Below, one piece after another: positions 36,464 through 44,513 of a stretch of 50,479 nucleotides of DNA; positions within the stretch are counted from its first letter, which is position 1; the number at the start of each line of letters is the position of its first letter. Position numbers and translations under genes: made by a program. A model generated the notes under the pieces. That model was not told the origin of the DNA and did not search any database. It worked only from the letters and a program-made list of their open reading frames with translations. Origin of the DNA: an uncultured Alcanivorax sp. (GTDB lineage Bacteria > Pseudomonadota > Gammaproteobacteria > Pseudomonadales > Alcanivoracaceae); contig CAJXLA010000007.1 in NCBI GenBank assembly GCA_913055795.1, forward strand, positions 1-50,479, in the 5' to 3' direction.

Positions 36464-36679
36464 ACCCTTATTCGACTCCGATTGGTCCGTTGGCCTGGTT
36501 CGGGGAACGGACCCGACCCTTGCCACCAGCGGGATTGACGTCCAGCGCCGACCCCCGTTGCCTCGCCGTCACTCCGACATCATGGTAAAAATGCATAGTG
36601 GACCACGATGTCGCGAACAGGGCCGCGCAACGCGGCAGGGTGTATGAATGAAGGGCGGCATGCTCGGAGAACGCAGCGC

Positions 36680-38566
36680 ATGAGTCCGACGCGCCTCGTC
36701 TTCCCGGCCCGTCATCAGGGCCGGCTGTACGGGCTGCTGACTGCCTGGCTCATCCTTCTGGTGCTCGCGCCGGCCCACGCTCGGGAAGAAGGGCCGCTGA
36801 TTCTCGATGACGCCGCCGGACAACCCCCGTCCGGCCACCTCGAACGGCTCAATGCCGGTCCGGGGGGCAAACTCACCATTCAGGACGTCATGGCCCGGCA
36901 AAAGGGCTGGGAGCCGGCCTCCGATCACGTCAACCTGGGCCTGAGCCCGGATCACTGGTGGTTCCGTCTGCCCGTGCGCAACGCGACCCGGGAACCGGCC
37001 CAGCGGTTGCTGGAAGTCGGTTATCCCTCCCTGGATCGGGTGGACATCTACGCCGTGGACGACGGGGAAGTCGTCTCGTCTTTCAAAATGGGCGACCACC
37101 AGCCCTTCTCCGAGCGGCCCGTCAGTCACCGCTTCTTCGTCGCGCCCCTGGAATGGCCGGCGAACACCACCCGCACATTCTATATTCATGTGCACAGCAC
37201 GGGCCCCCTGCAGGTGCCCGTGGAGCTGTGGACCTACGATGCGTTCTTTACGCATTCCCTGCTGCAACAGACCGTGGCCGCACTCTTCTTCGGGGCCATG
37301 CTCATCATGGGCCTGTACAACTTCTTTATTTTCCTGGGCATCCGCGAGCGCGCTCACGGTTATTATGTACTCCACCTGCTCACCCTGGTGATGTTCGTGC
37401 TCTCGGTTACCGGCTACGGGTTTCAGTATTTCTGGCCGGACGCGGTTGAGTGGAACGAGCGCAGCATCGGGGTTTTCCTGACCCTGGCCGTGGTCTTCGG
37501 CATGCTGTTTACCCGGGACTTTCTGCATCTCGGCACCCGGCACCACACACGCCTGGTGCAACTGGGCCTGTACGGGCTTTATGCCCTGCTCATACTCATG
37601 GTCCTGGCCATGCTGCTGGCTCCCTACACCCTGATGCTGATCACGGTCGTGGCCGGAGCCAATTTCGCCTGTGTTGCCGCCTTTGGCGCCGGGATCTATA
37701 CTTGGTGGCGGGGCGAACAATCGGCGCGCTTTTATCTGCTGGCCTGGGGCGCCCTGCTGGCGGGCGGTCTGGTGCTTGCCGCCAGCCGTTTTTCCATTCT
37801 GCCGCGCAATCTCTTCACCGAGAACGCCGTCCAGATCGGCGCTACCCTGCTGGTTTCTCTGCTGTCGCTGGCCATGGCCGAACGCATTAACGAGGAAAGG
37901 CGCCGCCGCGCGCACGCCCAGCGCCAGGCGCTGGACCAGGAACGCGCCGCGCGCCTGGCCCGGGAAGAAGCTCTGGAGACCCAGCGTCAGGCCAACGCCA
38001 TGCTGGAACAGCGTGTCGAGGAGCGTACCCGGGAACTGGCGGAGGCCAACCGTCAGCTCGAAACCATGAGCCTGACCGACGCACTCACCCAGCTGCACAA
38101 CCGGCGCAGCTTCGACGAAATCATGGCGGTGGAGTACAACCGCTGCTACCGCTACCAGCACGCGCTGTCCCTGATTTTCGTCGACATCGACCACTTCAAG
38201 GACTTCAACGACCGTCATGGCCATCAGGTAGGCGATACCTGCCTGCAAGGGGTGGGCCGCGTGATCGCGCGGAGCGCCTGCCGGGACGCGGACGTGACGG
38301 CGCGCTATGGCGGCGAGGAATTCTGCGTCCTGCTGCCGGAAACGGACCGGGACGGCGCCCGGGAGGTGGCCGAACGAGTACGGCGGAATGTGGAACAGGA
38401 GCGCTTTCTCGTGGGCGGCCGGCAGGAGCCGGTCACGGTGAGCCTGGGCGTGGCCTGCCATTATCCGGATACGCCCGAGGGAGCACACCAGCTGCTTCAG
38501 GAGGCCGATCGCGCGCTCTACGAATCCAAGCAGAACGGGCGCAATCAGGTCACCTGTACCGCCTGA
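36680..38566 (+). CDS. 7TM-DISM diguanylate cyclase
   Basis: A 628-residue membrane protein. Signal or first helix (about 14-34), an extracytoplasmic 7TMR-DISMED2 domain (HWWFRLPVRNATREPAQRLLEVG), seven helices (7TMR-DISM), a coiled coil (about 400-470) and a GGDEF domain. The active site is GGEEF (544-548) and an inhibitory I-site RDAD (535-538) sits five residues before it, so it should make c-di-GMP with product inhibition. The start at 36680 follows GGAGA; upstream in-frame ATGs add unlikely residues. The 3' end overlaps the convergent TetR gene by 22 bases. Confidence 0.9.
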   Translation: MSPTRLVFPARHQGRLYGLLTAWLILLVLAPAHAREEGPLILDDAAGQPPSGHLERLNAGPGGKLTIQDVMARQKGWEPASDHVNLGLSPDHWWFRLPVRNATREPAQRLLEVGYPSLDRVDIYAVDDGEVVSSFKMGDHQPFSERPVSHRFFVAPLEWPANTTRTFYIHVHSTGPLQVPVELWTYDAFFTHSLLQQTVAALFFGAMLIMGLYNFFIFLGIRERAHGYYVLHLLTLVMFVLSVTGYGFQYFWPDAVEWNERSIGVFLTLAVVFGMLFTRDFLHLGTRHHTRLVQLGLYGLYALLILMVLAMLLAPYTLMLITVVAGANFACVAAFGAGIYTWWRGEQSARFYLLAWGALLAGGLVLAASRFSILPRNLFTENAVQIGATLLVSLLSLAMAERINEERRRRAHAQRQALDQERAARLAREEALETQRQANAMLEQRVEERTRELAEANRQLETMSLTDALTQLHNRRSFDEIMAVEYNRCYRYQHALSLIFVDIDHFKDFNDRHGHQVGDTCLQGVGRVIARSACRDADVTARYGGEEFCVLLPETDRDGAREVAERVRRNVEQERFLVGGRQEPVTVSLGVACHYPDTPEGAHQLLQEADRALYESKQNGRNQVTCTA

Positions 38567-39177
38567 TCAACGGTCTCCGCCGTGCTGTCCGCGGAAATCG
38601 CCGCCCAGAGCATATCGAACAGCACCGGCGCCTGCTCGGCCAGGGGCCGGGTTTCGTGGCGCAGCAGATGCATCTGGTTCACGCGCAGAAGCAGACCATA
38701 GAAGACATCAAGCAGGACCATGGAATCCACCCGGTTGGTCAGCACGCCGGAATCCTGCCCCTCTTCCAGCACGGCCAGGAACAGACCGGTCAGACGGTGC
38801 TGGGCCGGAGTCATGTCATCGCCCCAGCGCCCCGGATAGACTGAGTGAATCATCATCCAGCCCACGCGCGGGTTGCGATCGAAGAAATCCAGCACCACCC
38901 AGAACACCTTGCGCAGCCGGTCCTTGTAAGTCTCGATGCCGGCGAGATGATCCAGCATGCGCTCGGCCAGCTCGCCCAGCCACCGGTGCAGGCAGGCGTT
39001 GAGCAATGCCTCCTTGCCGCCGTAATAACGATACAGGGTCTGCAACGAGGCCCCGGCTTCCCGGGCGATATCCGCCAGCGCTACCCGGTGGAACTCGGTT
39101 TCCGAGAACACGCGCAGGGCGGCGTCCTCGACGCGCTGGCGCACGGCCTCCTGCCGGTCGGACGCTGCTTCAGCCAT
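38545..39177 (-). CDS. TetR/AcrR family regulator
   Basis: A 210-residue repressor-type protein with an N-terminal helix-turn-helix (VALADIAREAGASLQTLYRYYGGKEALL) and a ligand-binding C-terminal part. The ATG at 39175-39177 follows TAAGGAGG, a much better site than an in-frame ATG at 39216. It is divergent from fadI-fadE, so acyl-CoA or fatty acid sensing is likely (inference, by analogy with PsrA/FadP-type TetR proteins). Confidence 0.88.
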   Translation of the reverse strand: MAEAASDRQEAVRQRVEDAALRVFSETEFHRVALADIAREAGASLQTLYRYYGGKEALLNACLHRWLGELAERMLDHLAGIETYKDRLRKVFWVVLDFFDRNPRVGWMMIHSVYPGRWGDDMTPAQHRLTGLFLAVLEEGQDSGVLTNRVDSMVLLDVFYGLLLRVNQMHLLRHETRPLAEQAPVLFDMLWAAISADSTAETVDQAVQVT

Positions 39178-39205
39178 CGCTGTAATCCTCCTTACACTGT
39201 AAATC

Positions 39206-39216
39206 TTGTCTGACAA
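39206..39216. promoter_or_regulatory. candidate TetR operator near the regulator start
   Basis: TTGTC-T-GACAA is a perfect inverted repeat 28 bases before the TetR start, flanked by imperfectly matching TGTAAATC and ATATACAG. It is a plausible autoregulatory operator. Confidence 0.45.
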
Positions 39217-39290
39217 TATACAGGAATGCCCGTTGACCGCCGATGTAGCCTTGAATAGCCTCCAAGGCCGGATTCAGCACGGGTCACAGT

Positions 39291-39304
39291 GTAATTGATA
39301 TTAC
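39291..39304. promoter_or_regulatory. candidate operator upstream of fadI
   Basis: GTAAT-TGAT-ATTAC is a perfect five-base inverted repeat 39 bases before the fadI start. It may be the operator of the divergent TetR protein, though it does not share sequence with the repeat at 39206. Confidence 0.35.
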
Positions 39305-39343
39305 GGCCCGGGAGTGAACCGGGCCATCAAAGGAGAAGGTGCA

Positions 39344-40648
39344 ATGGCGGACGAACGTATTCAACTGAGCGGTCCCGGCGGCCGGGTGGCCGTGGTGGAC
39401 GCGCTGCGCACCCCTTTTGCGCGCATAGGCACCCACCTGCGCGATTTTAGCGCCATTGAACTGGGCGAGTTCGTGGTCAACGAGCTAATCGGTCGCAATG
39501 AACTCGACCCGCGGGAGCTCGACCAGCTCGTGTTCGGCATGACCATCATGATCCCCGAGGCCCCCTTTATCGCCCGGGAAATCGCCCTGGCCTGCGGCCT
39601 GGACCGCGTCGACGCCTATTCGCTCACGCGCGCCTGTGCCACCAGCTTCCAGACCGCCGCCAGCGGCGCCGAAGCCATTCTGCTGGGCCACGCGGATACG
39701 GTCATCACCGGGGGCACCGATTCGTGCAGCGACGTGCGGATTCCGCTGACCCGACGCCTGTCCGCCGCGCTGCGCGATCTCAGTTTCGCCCGAACCAACC
39801 GCGAACGGATCCGGATCCTGGCCGGACTCAAGCTCCGGGATATCGTGCCCGCCCGGCCCAGCATCACGGAATATTCCACCGGCGAGACCATGGGCGAGAG
39901 CTGCGAGAAGATGGTCAAGAAATGGGATGTCCCCCGTGCCGAGCAGGACGACATTGCCCATGCGTCCCATGCCAACGCCGCCCGGGCCTGGCAGGAAGGT
40001 CGCATGGACGATCAGGTCATGCCCGTCACCTTGCCGGATGGTTCACGTCTGCACGAGGACAATCTGGTGCGCAAGAACTCGGATCGTGCGGGCTATGACA
40101 AGCTCAGGCCCGTCTATGACAGGGACAGCGGCAGTGTTACCGCGGGCAACGCCAGTCCCCTGACCGATGGCGCCGCCGGATTGCTGCTAATGAGCGAACA
40201 CAAGGCCCGGGCGCTGGGGTACAATCCGCTGGGCTATATCCGTTCCTGGGCCTTCGAGGCCAAGACCCCGGCGGAGGATCTGCTGATGGGGCCGGTACTG
40301 GCCGCGCCGCGGGCCCTGGCCCGGGCCGGGCTGACACTCGGGGATCTGGATCTGGTGGACATGCACGAGGCCTTCGCCGGCCAGATCGCCTGCAACCTGC
40401 GGGGGCTGGCCAGCGACGCCTACATTCGCGAGATGACGGGCCGCCACCAGGCCCCGGGCGAGGTAGACCGCACCCGGCTCAATGTCAACGGCGGTTCCAT
40501 TGCCTACGGCCATCCCTTTGGCGCCACCGGCGCCCGGGTAATCGGTCAGACCCTGCACGAACTGCAGCAACGGGGTGGCGGTCAGGCGCTGACCACGGCC
40601 TGCGCGGCCGGCGGCATTGGTGCCGCCATGATCGTCGAGTCCGAGTAA
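39344..40648 (+). CDS. fadI: acetyl-CoA C-acyltransferase (3-ketoacyl-CoA thiolase, FadI type)
   Basis: A 434-residue thiolase: nucleophile Cys in SLTRACATSFQTA, NVNGGSIAYGHPFGATGAR with the catalytic His, and a second Cys in TACAAGGIGAA. It cleaves 3-ketoacyl-CoA in the last step of beta-oxidation. The length (about 436 in E. coli FadI) and VDALRTPFARIGTHLRD N-terminus favour FadI over FadA. The ATG at 39344 follows AAAGGAGA. fadE follows after 58 bases; the FadJ-type partner is not in the window. Confidence 0.88.
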   Translation: MADERIQLSGPGGRVAVVDALRTPFARIGTHLRDFSAIELGEFVVNELIGRNELDPRELDQLVFGMTIMIPEAPFIAREIALACGLDRVDAYSLTRACATSFQTAASGAEAILLGHADTVITGGTDSCSDVRIPLTRRLSAALRDLSFARTNRERIRILAGLKLRDIVPARPSITEYSTGETMGESCEKMVKKWDVPRAEQDDIAHASHANAARAWQEGRMDDQVMPVTLPDGSRLHEDNLVRKNSDRAGYDKLRPVYDRDSGSVTAGNASPLTDGAAGLLLMSEHKARALGYNPLGYIRSWAFEAKTPAEDLLMGPVLAAPRALARAGLTLGDLDLVDMHEAFAGQIACNLRGLASDAYIREMTGRHQAPGEVDRTRLNVNGGSIAYGHPFGATGARVIGQTLHELQQRGGGQALTTACAAGGIGAAMIVESE

Positions 40649-40706
40649 GCGCGGTCTCGCAAGAGCAAACCCGCCGGCAAACACCGGCGCAACCGGAGAG
40701 CACGCA

Positions 40707-43001
40707 ATGTTTGGCATGCTGATGAAGTGGATGCGGGACAACAAGATCCTGCCGCAAATTTCCGATACCGAGCGCCAGGCGCTCGAAGCCGGCCACGTCT
40801 GGGTCGAAGGTGACTTCTTCAAGGGGAATCCGGATTTCGACAAACTGTTGTCCGAAGCCTACGACCAGCTGCCGCAGAAGGAACAAGAGTTCCTCGACGG
40901 CCCCGTCGAAGAGCTGCTGTCCATGGTGGACGGCTACAAGACCGCCCGTACCCGGGAACTCGACGACAAGGTCATGCAATTCCTCAAGGACAATGGCTTC
41001 TTCTCGCTGCAGATCCCCGAGGAATATGGCGGCAACCCCATGTCCACCGTGGGCAAGTCGGCCGTCATGGCCAAGATTTCGCCGGTCAACGGCATCCTCA
41101 GTTCCCTGGTGGTCATTCCCAATTCCCTGGGGGCAGCGGAACTGCTCACGCACTACGGTACGGACGAGCAGAAGAACCACTACCTGCCCAAGCTGGCGAA
41201 AGGCGAATACATTCCCTGCTTCGGCCTGACCGAGCCCACCGCCGGTTCGGATGCCGCGTCCATGGAAGCCGAAGGCGAGGTCTTCAAGGACAGCAGCGGC
41301 GAGATCAAGTTCAAGCTGAACTTCCGCAAGCGCTACATCACGCTCGCACCCATCGCCAATCTCATTTCCCTGGCTTGCCGCCTGCACGATCCGCAGAACC
41401 TGCTGGGCCACGGGGAAGACGCCGGCATCACCGTGCTGCTGTTGCACAAGGGGATTGACGGGCTTTATATCGGCGATTACCACGAGCCCATCGGCGATAC
41501 CTTCTACAACGGCCCCATTGTGGGCCGGGATGTAATCGCATCACCCGGTGATGTGCTGGGCGGCGAGCAGTACATCGGCCTGGGCTGGAAGATGCTCATG
41601 GAATCGCTGGCGGGCGGCCGCATGGTGTCTCTGCCCGCGGGTGCCATTGGCGGGCTGCGCGGGGCCTCGGCGGCCGTGGGCGCCTATTCCATGGTGCGCA
41701 CCCAGTTCGGCATGCCTGTCGGCAAGATGGAAGGTGTGGAAGCCAAGGTGGGCCATGCCGCGGGCATGAACTACATGTTCGAGGGCGGCCGCATTTTCGG
41801 CTGCTCGGCGCTGGATCACGGCATTCAACCGCCGGTGGCCTCGGCCATCATGAAGGCCTATTCCACCGAAACCGCGCGGGAAGTGGGTACCGACGCCATG
41901 GATGTGTTCGCCGGTGCCGGCGTCATGCAGGGCCCGAACAACGTCGTGGGCGGCGGCTACACCTCGGCGCCCGTGGGCGTCACGGTGGAAGGTGCCAACA
42001 TCATGACGCGCACGCTGATGATCTTCGGTCAGGGTGCGACGCGCTGCCATCCGCACGCCTATCCGGTGGTTCAGGCGGTGGAGAACGAAGATACCACCGG
42101 GTTCCGCAAGCATCTCATGGGCTGGATGGGCCAGTTCTTCATGGGCATGCTCATGACCCTGGTGCGCGGCCTGACGCGCGGCTGGTTCACGGTCAAGACG
42201 CCCAAATCCGCGGATCCGAAAACCCATACCTGGTACCGCCGCATGGGCTGGGCCGCTACCCGGTTCGGGCTCATGACCAACCTGGCCATGTTCGTCATTG
42301 GTGGCAAGTTGAAAACCCGCGGCAACCTCACCGGCCGTTATGCGGACGTGCTCGCCTGGATGTACATGGCACTGTCCACGCTGCGCCGTTACGAGGCGGA
42401 AGGCCGCCGCAGCGAGGATCTGCCACTGGTGGAGTACAGCTGCCAGTACGCCATGTATCAGGTGCAGAAGGGCTTTGAAGGCATCTATGACAACTTCGGC
42501 GGCCCCCTGGGCTTCTTCCTGCGCACCGTCGGCCGGCTGGGATTGAACATCAATCCCATCGCCCGGCCGCCCGTGGATGATCAGACCAGCAAGGCCGCAG
42601 CCATTCTGCAGCAGTACAACGAGCAGTATCAGCGGCTCACGGAAGGCCTTTATGTGGGCGCCGACGACACCCAGGGGCTGGGCCGTCTGCTCAAGGCCTT
42701 CCGTCTGACCACCGAGGCCGAGCCCGTGCGCCACAAGATCCGCGCCGCACAGAAGGCACGCAAGCTGAACCGCGGCGAGCCGGAGCAGGTCCTCGATGCC
42801 GCGCTGGAACAGGGTGTGATCAGCGCGCAGGACGCGGATCTGCTCAAGCGCGCTCATCAGGCCTGCCTGGATGCCGTGGAAGTGGACGTCTTCACCGAAG
42901 ACGAGTTCTACGGCAAGGGCATGGTCCAGGGCGAAACGGCTACCGGCGACGGCGGCCAGGATCAGGATCCGCAACAGGAGAAGGTCGCCAAGGCGAGCTG
43001 A
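40707..43001 (+). CDS. fadE: acyl-CoA dehydrogenase (FadE type)
   Basis: A 764-residue flavoenzyme of the long FadE class, which oxidises acyl-CoA to 2-enoyl-CoA. Visible landmarks: IPEEYGGNPMSTVGKS, CFGLTEPTAGSDA (flavin/substrate region), GRMVSLPAGAIGG and QFGMPVGKMEGVE, and a C-terminal FadE-specific domain after about residue 480 with helical repeats. It is somewhat shorter than E. coli FadE (814), as it lacks most of the N-terminal membrane extension. Same strand and likely same operon as fadI; a strong terminator follows. Confidence 0.92.
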   Translation: MFGMLMKWMRDNKILPQISDTERQALEAGHVWVEGDFFKGNPDFDKLLSEAYDQLPQKEQEFLDGPVEELLSMVDGYKTARTRELDDKVMQFLKDNGFFSLQIPEEYGGNPMSTVGKSAVMAKISPVNGILSSLVVIPNSLGAAELLTHYGTDEQKNHYLPKLAKGEYIPCFGLTEPTAGSDAASMEAEGEVFKDSSGEIKFKLNFRKRYITLAPIANLISLACRLHDPQNLLGHGEDAGITVLLLHKGIDGLYIGDYHEPIGDTFYNGPIVGRDVIASPGDVLGGEQYIGLGWKMLMESLAGGRMVSLPAGAIGGLRGASAAVGAYSMVRTQFGMPVGKMEGVEAKVGHAAGMNYMFEGGRIFGCSALDHGIQPPVASAIMKAYSTETAREVGTDAMDVFAGAGVMQGPNNVVGGGYTSAPVGVTVEGANIMTRTLMIFGQGATRCHPHAYPVVQAVENEDTTGFRKHLMGWMGQFFMGMLMTLVRGLTRGWFTVKTPKSADPKTHTWYRRMGWAATRFGLMTNLAMFVIGGKLKTRGNLTGRYADVLAWMYMALSTLRRYEAEGRRSEDLPLVEYSCQYAMYQVQKGFEGIYDNFGGPLGFFLRTVGRLGLNINPIARPPVDDQTSKAAAILQQYNEQYQRLTEGLYVGADDTQGLGRLLKAFRLTTEAEPVRHKIRAAQKARKLNRGEPEQVLDAALEQGVISAQDADLLKRAHQACLDAVEVDVFTEDEFYGKGMVQGETATGDGGQDQDPQQEKVAKAS

Positions 43002-43024
43002 TCCGGGCGACTCTGTCCGTACGG

Positions 43025-43054
43025 AAAGGGGCCCGATTTCGGGCCCCTTTTTTT
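43025..43054 (+). terminator. rho-independent terminator after fadE
   Basis: An 11-bp stem (43025-43035 with 43040-43050, AAAGGGGCCCG) with loop ATTT and a run of seven T ending at 43054. A second small hairpin (GCCCGGC/GCCGGGC, 43057-43075) follows. Confidence 0.93.
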
Positions 43055-43198
43055 ATGCCCGGCAAAGCGCCGGGCTCGCTCCCGCCCCATGGAATCAGAC
43101 GGCACGCATCATTATCCTGCCCGGGAACTTGTTCGCCCGTTTCAATGTCTGCCGAATTGAATCCTCGCGGACCAAGGAGACAACAACAACCATGCCTG

Positions 43199-43463
43199 GC
43201 AGGCTGTTAAAAAACCCCTTGCGTGCTCAGCGTGGCCCGAAGAGTGCAGCTTGTGTCCTTTGTTGCGAAGTACAGTATGACTCCCTTTTCGAGTGGCAAA
43301 GTGCAGCAGGTAGGCGCTTCAGGCCACGCCCTGCAGGGCTTTCAGGCTGGTCCGCACTCATCGTTGCCCTTTTTCGACGGGTGGACACCCGCCTTCAAAA
43401 GGGCGCCTTGATTGCGGACCAGCCTGAAAGCCTGAGTACGCAAGGGGTTTTGCAACAGCCTGC
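43199..43463. mobile_element. MITE-like element with 26-bp terminal inverted repeats
   Basis: Terminal arms 43199-43224 and 43438-43463 match at 24 of 26 positions; the outer GCAGGCTGTT resembles ends seen in several IS families. Inside are two stem-loops: 43231-43237 with 43322-43328 (7 bp) and 43337-43355 with 43414-43432 (19 bp perfect). It has no transposase. No clear target duplication is visible. It sits directly after an AAGGAG and ATG (43192), as if inserted at a gene start. The rest of 43055-43598 holds no gene I can support. Confidence 0.72.
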
Positions 43464-43598
43464 TAATCGAACACGGATTGAACGGCCCGGATTACTCCCT
43501 CGCTACCATCAAACATCACCGCCCGAACCCCCTGGCTGACTCCCCCGGAGTTGGCGATCCATTCTCTTTGCCCTTTTCCGGATACAGGAGACTGAAGA

Positions 43599-44513
43599 AT
43601 GATTCAGGTGGACCACCTGACGCGTCGTTATGGCCCCACAACGGCCGTCAACGACGTCAGCTTTCGCATTGATCGCGGCGAGGTGGTGGGCCTGCTGGGC
43701 CACAACGCCGCGGGCAAGACCACCATCATGAAAATGATCTCGGGCTATCTGGAGCCCACCGCCGGCACCATCCGCGTGGGCGATCTGGAGATGGGCCCGG
43801 ACACCCGGGCGATTCAGGCCCGGCTGGGCTATCTGCCGGAAAACTGTCCCGTCTGGCCGGAAATGACGGTCATCGACTATCTCGACTATCAGGCCAGCCT
43901 CCACGGCGTGCCCGAAGACCAGCGCGACCGGGCCGTGGCGAACGCCATCCGCCGTACCGAACTCAAGGACAAGGCGGCGGACACCATCGAGACGCTGTCG
44001 CGCGGCTATCGCCAGCGCGTGGGCGTGGCCCAGGCCCTGCTTCATGACCCGGATGTCATCATCCTGGACGAACCCACCAATGGCCTGGACCCCAATCAGA
44101 TCCGGCACATGCGCGCTCTGATTCGGGAGCTGGCGCAGACCGCCACCGTGGTGGTGTCCACCCATATCCTTCAGGAAGTCCAGGCCGTATGCGAACGCGT
44201 GCTCATCCTGCGCGCGGGTGAGCTGGTCGTGGACGCCCGCCTGGATGAACTGCAGCAAGCCAGCGGCCTCTGGGTACGCGTCGACGGCGAAGCCGCGGAC
44301 ACCCTGGGCCGGATCGAAGGCGTCACCCGCGTCGAGGATCAGGGGGTCGAGGACGGCCAGCGCCTCTATCTTCTGGAGACGAAGCCGGAAACGGCACCCG
44401 CGGTGGCCGAAGCCGTCGCCGCCGCCGGCCTGAAACTCTATGCCCTGCAACCACGTCGCCGGGATCTGGAAACCCTGTTCGCCGAAATCAACGAGGAGGT
44501 CGCTCATGGCTGA
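43599..44513 (+). CDS. ABC transporter ATP-binding protein (GldA-like)
   Basis: A 304-residue ATPase: Walker A GHNAAGKT (34-41), signature LSRGYRQRVGVAQAL, Walker B VIILDEPTNGLDP and the switch His in VSTHIL. The C-terminal extension after about residue 215 is typical of the ABC-2/GldA group. It energises the permease encoded next (8-base overlap). Walker A has HNA where most proteins have PNG, a mild deviation. Confidence 0.92.
   Translation: MIQVDHLTRRYGPTTAVNDVSFRIDRGEVVGLLGHNAAGKTTIMKMISGYLEPTAGTIRVGDLEMGPDTRAIQARLGYLPENCPVWPEMTVIDYLDYQASLHGVPEDQRDRAVANAIRRTELKDKAADTIETLSRGYRQRVGVAQALLHDPDVIILDEPTNGLDPNQIRHMRALIRELAQTATVVVSTHILQEVQAVCERVLILRAGELVVDARLDELQQASGLWVRVDGEAADTLGRIEGVTRVEDQGVEDGQRLYLLETKPETAPAVAEAVAAAGLKLYALQPRRRDLETLFAEINEEVAHG

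Noticed and set aside
36569-38488. A 639-residue open frame on the minus strand
   Set aside because: It is antisense to the diguanylate cyclase and rich in His/Gln/Gly as expected of a shadow frame.
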